Positions 44,901-50,900 of a stretch of 64,000 nucleotides of DNA are shown here, piece after piece; position 1 is the stretch's first letter, and each line of letters opens with the position of its first letter. The DNA comes from Bactericera cockerelli. Taxonomy: Eukaryota; Arthropoda; Insecta; Hemiptera; Triozidae. The notes below the pieces were generated by a model. That model was not told where the DNA came from. It made no database searches and saw nothing but the letters and a program-made list of their open reading frames with translations. The position numbers were made by a program, and so were the translations under genes. The DNA is taken from the NCBI GenBank assembly GCA_024516035.1, contig CM044958.1, positions 1,419,566 to 1,483,565 of the forward strand, written 5' to 3'.

Positions 44901-47900
44901 AAATTATTTGGCCAATTTACTGTGCACTGTTCATAATAACAATAATAACTATTGTGCTCTCTCTACCACCTTATTACTATGAAGGCCCTTAAATTTTGAG
45001 TTAATTTTATATCTATTTAAAAAAAGTGTTCCACACTATTGTGTTTTATAATTTCACTAGTCTTAACAAGTCAATTTTGTTTTAATTTAAGTATAACAAT
45101 GTTTTTTGGTAATAATTCTCAAAGCAAACAACCCAGCAATTCTAATTAGCCACAGCAGTATATAAATTGTCATGAAGGATTACAAATACATAATAACATT
45201 CACTAATCCATGTTCAACCCCGTTAGACATTGCTTAACTTTTGCAATTTCATGAAAACTGGTGTATTCCATGCCCCATCTTCATTTTCTGCTGGCTATTA
45301 GTTTATTTCTTTGTTATTTTTGGTTTCTCAAAAGAAATATATTTTAATTTTCATAGTATTATTATTTTATTGTGATTATGTACATGTTATGAGCATATTT
45401 TATAATTGGATATCATTATTTTATTTCTATACTAGCTAAAACCTGGCATTTTGTCACCATTAAGGTTTTTTCTCATGGCCGGTGTCCCAATAAAAATAAT
45501 AATAACACTTTTAACTGGAAGGTAACCACCTGGTAAGGTTAAAGGTTATGCTCAAAGCATTTTCTACCACCTAACCCTCAGAGTCTTATTATTATGTGGT
45601 CACAACCATAATGAGGAAAAAATTGAAACAACGGAACCCTACGCTAGGTTGATTATCTGACTAGCGCATTAACCACTTGATTACCAGTGCACTTGAAAAT
45701 TGTATTAGATATTTTAATTTTAATAATTTTCTAGTATGTTGAAGGTGGCTTAGGGGGGGTGAACTCTCAGTGAGAGTACCGTTTGGTATTGTAACCCCAA
45801 GAGGACATAGTCAGCCAGACATGCATAACTGTGAGTTTTATATATAGAGATTATACCTACTTAGAAATACTTGTGATACATTGGTACAAGGTCTTGTGAC
45901 ATGGTGGAAATTTGATAGTGCATTTTACACTTTTGGGACAATTTTTTTAATAATAAACACTCTTATTTATATTTATATACAATATTTTTAACAATAACAT
46001 CTCAATATCTAATATCTCAGACGACATATGTATCAATGTTCCTATAAGAACCTTAAGAATTAGACCCCAAAGAAATTTCTTTTTCATTAAAAACTGTCCC
46101 TGTTTACTCGAAAGCCTCAATTCACCATGTATTGCAGCTATGCTACTTTTCAATCATTATTCTTCACAATTGGATCTAGCAATGAAATCCTCTCACTATA
46201 AAATACTATGTAAGGAGATGCTAGGATTAGTACCAACTTGATTTTGTTGTTTGTATTGTTGTTATTGTTTGTTTTTTTTTTTTTTTTTTTTTTTTTTTCT
46301 CTCTCACTATCTTAATTTCTTCTCATTGTTCTTGTAAGTGGAGCTTGTCAAATTGCTTCGTTGGAACAATGCTAAAAAAATAAAAAATAAATAAATAAAA
46401 ATTATTGTAAAAATATAATAATGAATTGTGTTGTTTAAAACAGAGTAGTTATTTTCTTTTTCTTTCCATATTTATATATGAAAAAAAATATACTCAAAAT
46501 TGTGTGTGTGTACGTGTTAAAAAAACCTATTTAAAATTTATTACTTTATTTTTATACAAAAAAAATATTCTTCATGAGATTTGAATGTATGGCCTCTAAA
46601 TTAAATAACTGAAATTGAATTTATGCCTAATATACATTTGTTTCTAGTATTTTTATTATTATTAAAAAATTTTTTTTTTGCAAAAAAATGCATATAATGG
46701 GATTCGAACCCACAACCTCAAAACCAAGAGCGTAGCATTTGATTATTATGTAGTATTGTAGTGGGAATTTCGAAAAATCCCGTCTTATTGCACATCTAGA
46801 CTGTAAGACAAAGCTACCCACCAAATTTCAGCTTCCTAGGACTTACCAATTCGGAGAAACAGTGATGAATCAGTGAGTCAGTCAGTCAGTCAGTCAGTGA
46901 GTCAGTCAGTGAGTGAAACTCTCTTTTATAAGTATAGATAATGTACAGTATAGGTAAATAGGTATGTCAACATTGTGGTAGTGAGTTACTACCCATCCAC
47001 TAGAGAGAGCTACAAGTAGCTGGAAATAAGTGGAACAAATCCAGTTGACTTTGGGCAACTGACTTCCAGTTAAAAGTTGGGTTACTTTCCAGTTCATTTC
47101 CAGTTGATTTCCAGGTGGAGGTCAGGTGGAAGGTGGAAATCTCCAGTTGATTTCCAGGTGGGCAAGTAGACTTTTTCCACCTAACAGTATGGTATACATC
47201 CAGTTGACTGTGCTGTCTGGGATACTACTTGGGTACAGACCTTATTTTATCCTTCTACTTGGGTACAAGAAAAAACACAAGATATCCGATTTGGGTAACG
47301 GGTCGTTTTTTTATTCATTACATAAAGAGTACATAAAAATGTATCTTACCTAACCCTACTATATTCGTGAGGCATGGCCTTCTATGTATCTTACCTAACC
47401 CTACTATATTCTTGAGGCATGGCCTTCTATGTATCTTACCTAACCCTACTATATTCTTGAGGCATGGCCTTCTATGTATCTTAGCTAACCCTACTATATT
47501 CTTAAGGCTTGGCCTTCTATGTATCTTACCTAACCCTACTATATTCTTGAGGCATGGCCTTCTATGTATTTTACCTAACCCTACTATATTCTTGAGGCAT
47601 GGCCTTCAATGAACGACATGTCATAATAATCTAAAACCTATATACTTAATTTCTATGTACTAATGTTTTTCCTGCTTTTATCTGGTACCCAAGTAGTACA
47701 TCTTCCGTACCCAACTAGTAATTTTTACCTGCGTGTTTGATACCAAAGTAGTTGTTCTGTACCCAAGTAGTAAACACCCGTTCATAATAAACAGGATGCC
47801 GAAATGGGTGAACCCAGTAACTCCCAATTTCGTACAGTCTCCTTTTGTTATTTAGGTGGCAACTAAGAAAGAATTTTTAAATATTACAATTAGGAACGCC

Positions 47901-50900
47901 AACCACTAGCAAAAACCTCAACAGCAATAAAGCGCCGCATTTTTACTAGTATTTCTTATTTTACTGTCCAAACAATGACGTTTTTCCGCCAGTTTTCTTT
48001 CTCACTATAAAAATATTATTATTATTATTTATAAGTTGACGGGAGATAGGGTCAAGGGGGGTATTTACGAACAGGGGGTAATTACGAACAGTGGTCATTG
48101 TACCTAAACAGGATAAGATATTTCGAATCTGGTGGTTGAATACTATTATTTTGAATTGTTTTTACAGGTTGAACACGAGTTTTCGATAGTATTTATTTTC
48201 AGTTGTAGTTAGTACGCTAGTGAAAATAGATCTATCAAAAAAATTGATTTTTGAAGTTTTTGATTTTTTTAAAACGATTTTTTAGGTAAGTGTTACTTGA
48301 ATTTTCATCATTATTTTACTTTTAATTATTGATAAGCATGTTTTTGGTTATTATTTTACAAAAATTATTGTTTTAAACCATTTTATAAGTTGTAGTTTTT
48401 GGGTGTTCTTAATTACCCCCGCATTTTTTTGCTATGGGGTAATTACGAACGCATATTTTGGGTGTTTGTTTTACCCTATAACTTTTTTTGTATTTATCAA
48501 AACTTTCAGAATGCCCCGGAACTACAAGATGAAGAAACCAGCTCCTTTGTATACAGAAGCACAAATGATATCTGCTATCGTATTAGATGTTTTTAATGGC
48601 AACCTGGCTGTCAGAAGAGCAACGGCAGTGTTTTGAGATTCCGCAAACCAAAGTAGAATTTTCCAAACGTAAGGCTCAAAATCCTGAAATACTGGGAGGT
48701 TGTAAGAAGTACCAAGATATTAGTACCCTAATGTATTGGACCCAATGAAGGTATTTATTTGTACTTGAACATAGCAAAAGAAAGGGAGAAAAATGAAAGT
48801 GTAGAAAACGAAAAGAAATATAGGGGGAACAGTTTCAAAAAAGAAGAAAGAAATGAAGGTAGAAGAAGACAAATCTGAGATTGACAATGACCTAGAAACT
48901 ATTGATAAGATCTGTATAAAAAAAAATTAAAAAAATATATAAAACACCTTTCAAAAGCTCTCATAATTAACTATTACTTTTATTATGCTTTTATTACCAG
49001 CCTCCGTGGCGTAACGGTTGTGACTACTGCCCGTAGTCCAAAGATACTTAGTTCGATTCCCGATTGGAGCAGACTTTTCGCACAGAAAATTCTGTCCCCT
49101 CCGAACATGTGAGGCTGGCGATTCCGGCCCCACCCAGGCTGGGTGAGGTTAATGTGGGTAGCTGGTACGATTCCCAGCGAATGGAGGGTGAAACCCCCGT
49201 CCTGTCTACCTCAAGTCAGGATGTTAAAACCAAATAGAATCAATGGACATGAAAGGAGCCTAGACATTGGATCTGGGCGTCCATATAATCCTCTCACCAC
49301 CGTGATTTAGGTATCTTTACCTATCTCACGGACACGATATTATTATTATTACTATTATTTGCAAGATAGAGATACCCTATTTGATAAGAGCTGACTACCT
49401 TCGTGGTTAGGATTCAAACCACTATCCTGTGTGTCCATAAACTTTGCATATTGTCATACAGGTGGCTAAAGACACAAAGTACAATTTTGGTGTATTATTT
49501 GTACATAAAAAGCACATATTGCCATTAAAAAGTTCGTTTTTAATATTGTATAATGTGTTCGCATTTACCCCCGTCAGGCGGGGGTAAATGCGAACAGGCG
49601 GGGGTAAATAAGAACACCACTAAACAGATACTACAGTAGGTATGCACAAAACTATTTATAATGCACCATTAGAATGCTAAATAAGTCTATATACCAAAAA
49701 AATCACAAGACATGGATTTTACAAAAGCAACTCAGGGTTACAGATATGTTTATAAAATGTAGCTCAAAATCGTTCGTAATTACCCCCCTTGACCCTACCC
49801 ATTTTACCTACAAGTGTCCCTAACCTATGTAAAACGTAAAACTAAAACTAAAGCTTAAAAATGGTTGACCTATTTTTAAGTAGGTGATGAAAAAACAAAA
49901 AAATCCAGTAACTTAGTATAGTAAAAAATAAAGAGAATGTCTAGTTGTAAAAAAAAAAAAAAAAAAAAAAAATCGATTCCTAGAAAACTATAAAATACCT
50001 AGAAAGTCATTGACTGCCGCATTTCCCATGCTTTTGAAAGCGAAATTAAAACCAAAAAATAAGCTTTCTGGATAGAACAAAGCCGTTTTTCAAACTCAAT
50101 TTCTCCTCCCCCCCCTCTAGCCCATACCTACAACTACTTGCTCAACCCCTGGAACCCCTCCAACTATCCCGTCCCCCGGTTCTGTTCCGAATACGGCTTC
50201 CAGAGTCTCCCGTCGCGGGCCTCCCTGGCCTCTGTGTCCGCTCCTGGGGACCTGGCTAGTTTGGGAACCACTTTCATGGGCCACCGCCAGCACCTGCCGG
50301 GCGGGAACCTGTACCTGGTATCACTGCTGAAGCATCAGATGGACTTGCCGGACTCCGCACTGGACGACTTGGACACGTTTGTCTACTATACCCAGGTCCG
50401 TACCTCAGCAAACAAGCTGAATTATTATTTTTAGAATAGAATAGAATAACGACGAATACAATACTTTCCTTATTATAGGATAAGGAAAGTAAAAACATAA
50501 TTGTATTTCTCAATAAGAGTTTACAATAGAGGTTGGGATGCAAGTTAGTTAAACAATAATTCTAAAATTAAAATAATAAATTTTAAAAACAATTTCTACA
50601 TGCTATTATTTTGCAGTGCCACATAATTTTTCCCCCCAGCTGAATTATTATTAATATTATTGTAAGATTTTTTAATTATTTCTTAAATCTTGTCTTTTAG
50701 TGATGAAAATCCCTTTAAGTACTTTTGTACTTTTAGGGACAGTGAAAATCCCTTTAAGTACTTTTATAGTTTTGGGGACCAAAGTACAAAGTACTATACT
50801 ATAACTAATTGTAATCAGTTGTTCTGATATACATATATGTATTATTTTTGTTCCAAATAAAGGTTTATAATTTATTATTTTTTATTTATACCCAGGTTCG

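Larger units (their letters stand above)
43786..47225. mobile_element. 3.44-kb DNA-transposon-like element, TIR GTATCCCAGACAGCAC
   Basis: GTATCCCAGACAGCAC at 43786 is mirrored by GTGCTGTCTGGGATAC ending at 47225. Both subterminal regions are dense in CCAGTTGAC, CAGCTGGAAAT and TTTCCAGTTGATTTCC words, several inverted. No transposase is evident, and SINEs and other repeats are nested inside. I could not find a convincing target duplication. Confidence 0.75.
48047..49797 (+). mobile_element. 1.75-kb pogo-like DNA transposon with TA duplication
   Basis: The element 48049-49795 begins GGGTCAAGGGGGGTATTTAC and ends with the complement of GGGTCAAGGGGGGTAATTAC; TA flanks both sides. GGGGGTAATTACGAAC-type motifs are repeated near both ends (48075, 48413-48450, 49567-49610). 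The interior carries a decayed pogo/CENP-B-like helix-turn-helix ORF and a nested family D SINE. Confidence 0.86.

Noticed and set aside
47353..47612. CCTAACCCTA words suggesting telomeric repeat
   Set aside because: They occur once per 45-bp unit and are not a run of telomere hexamers or pentamers.
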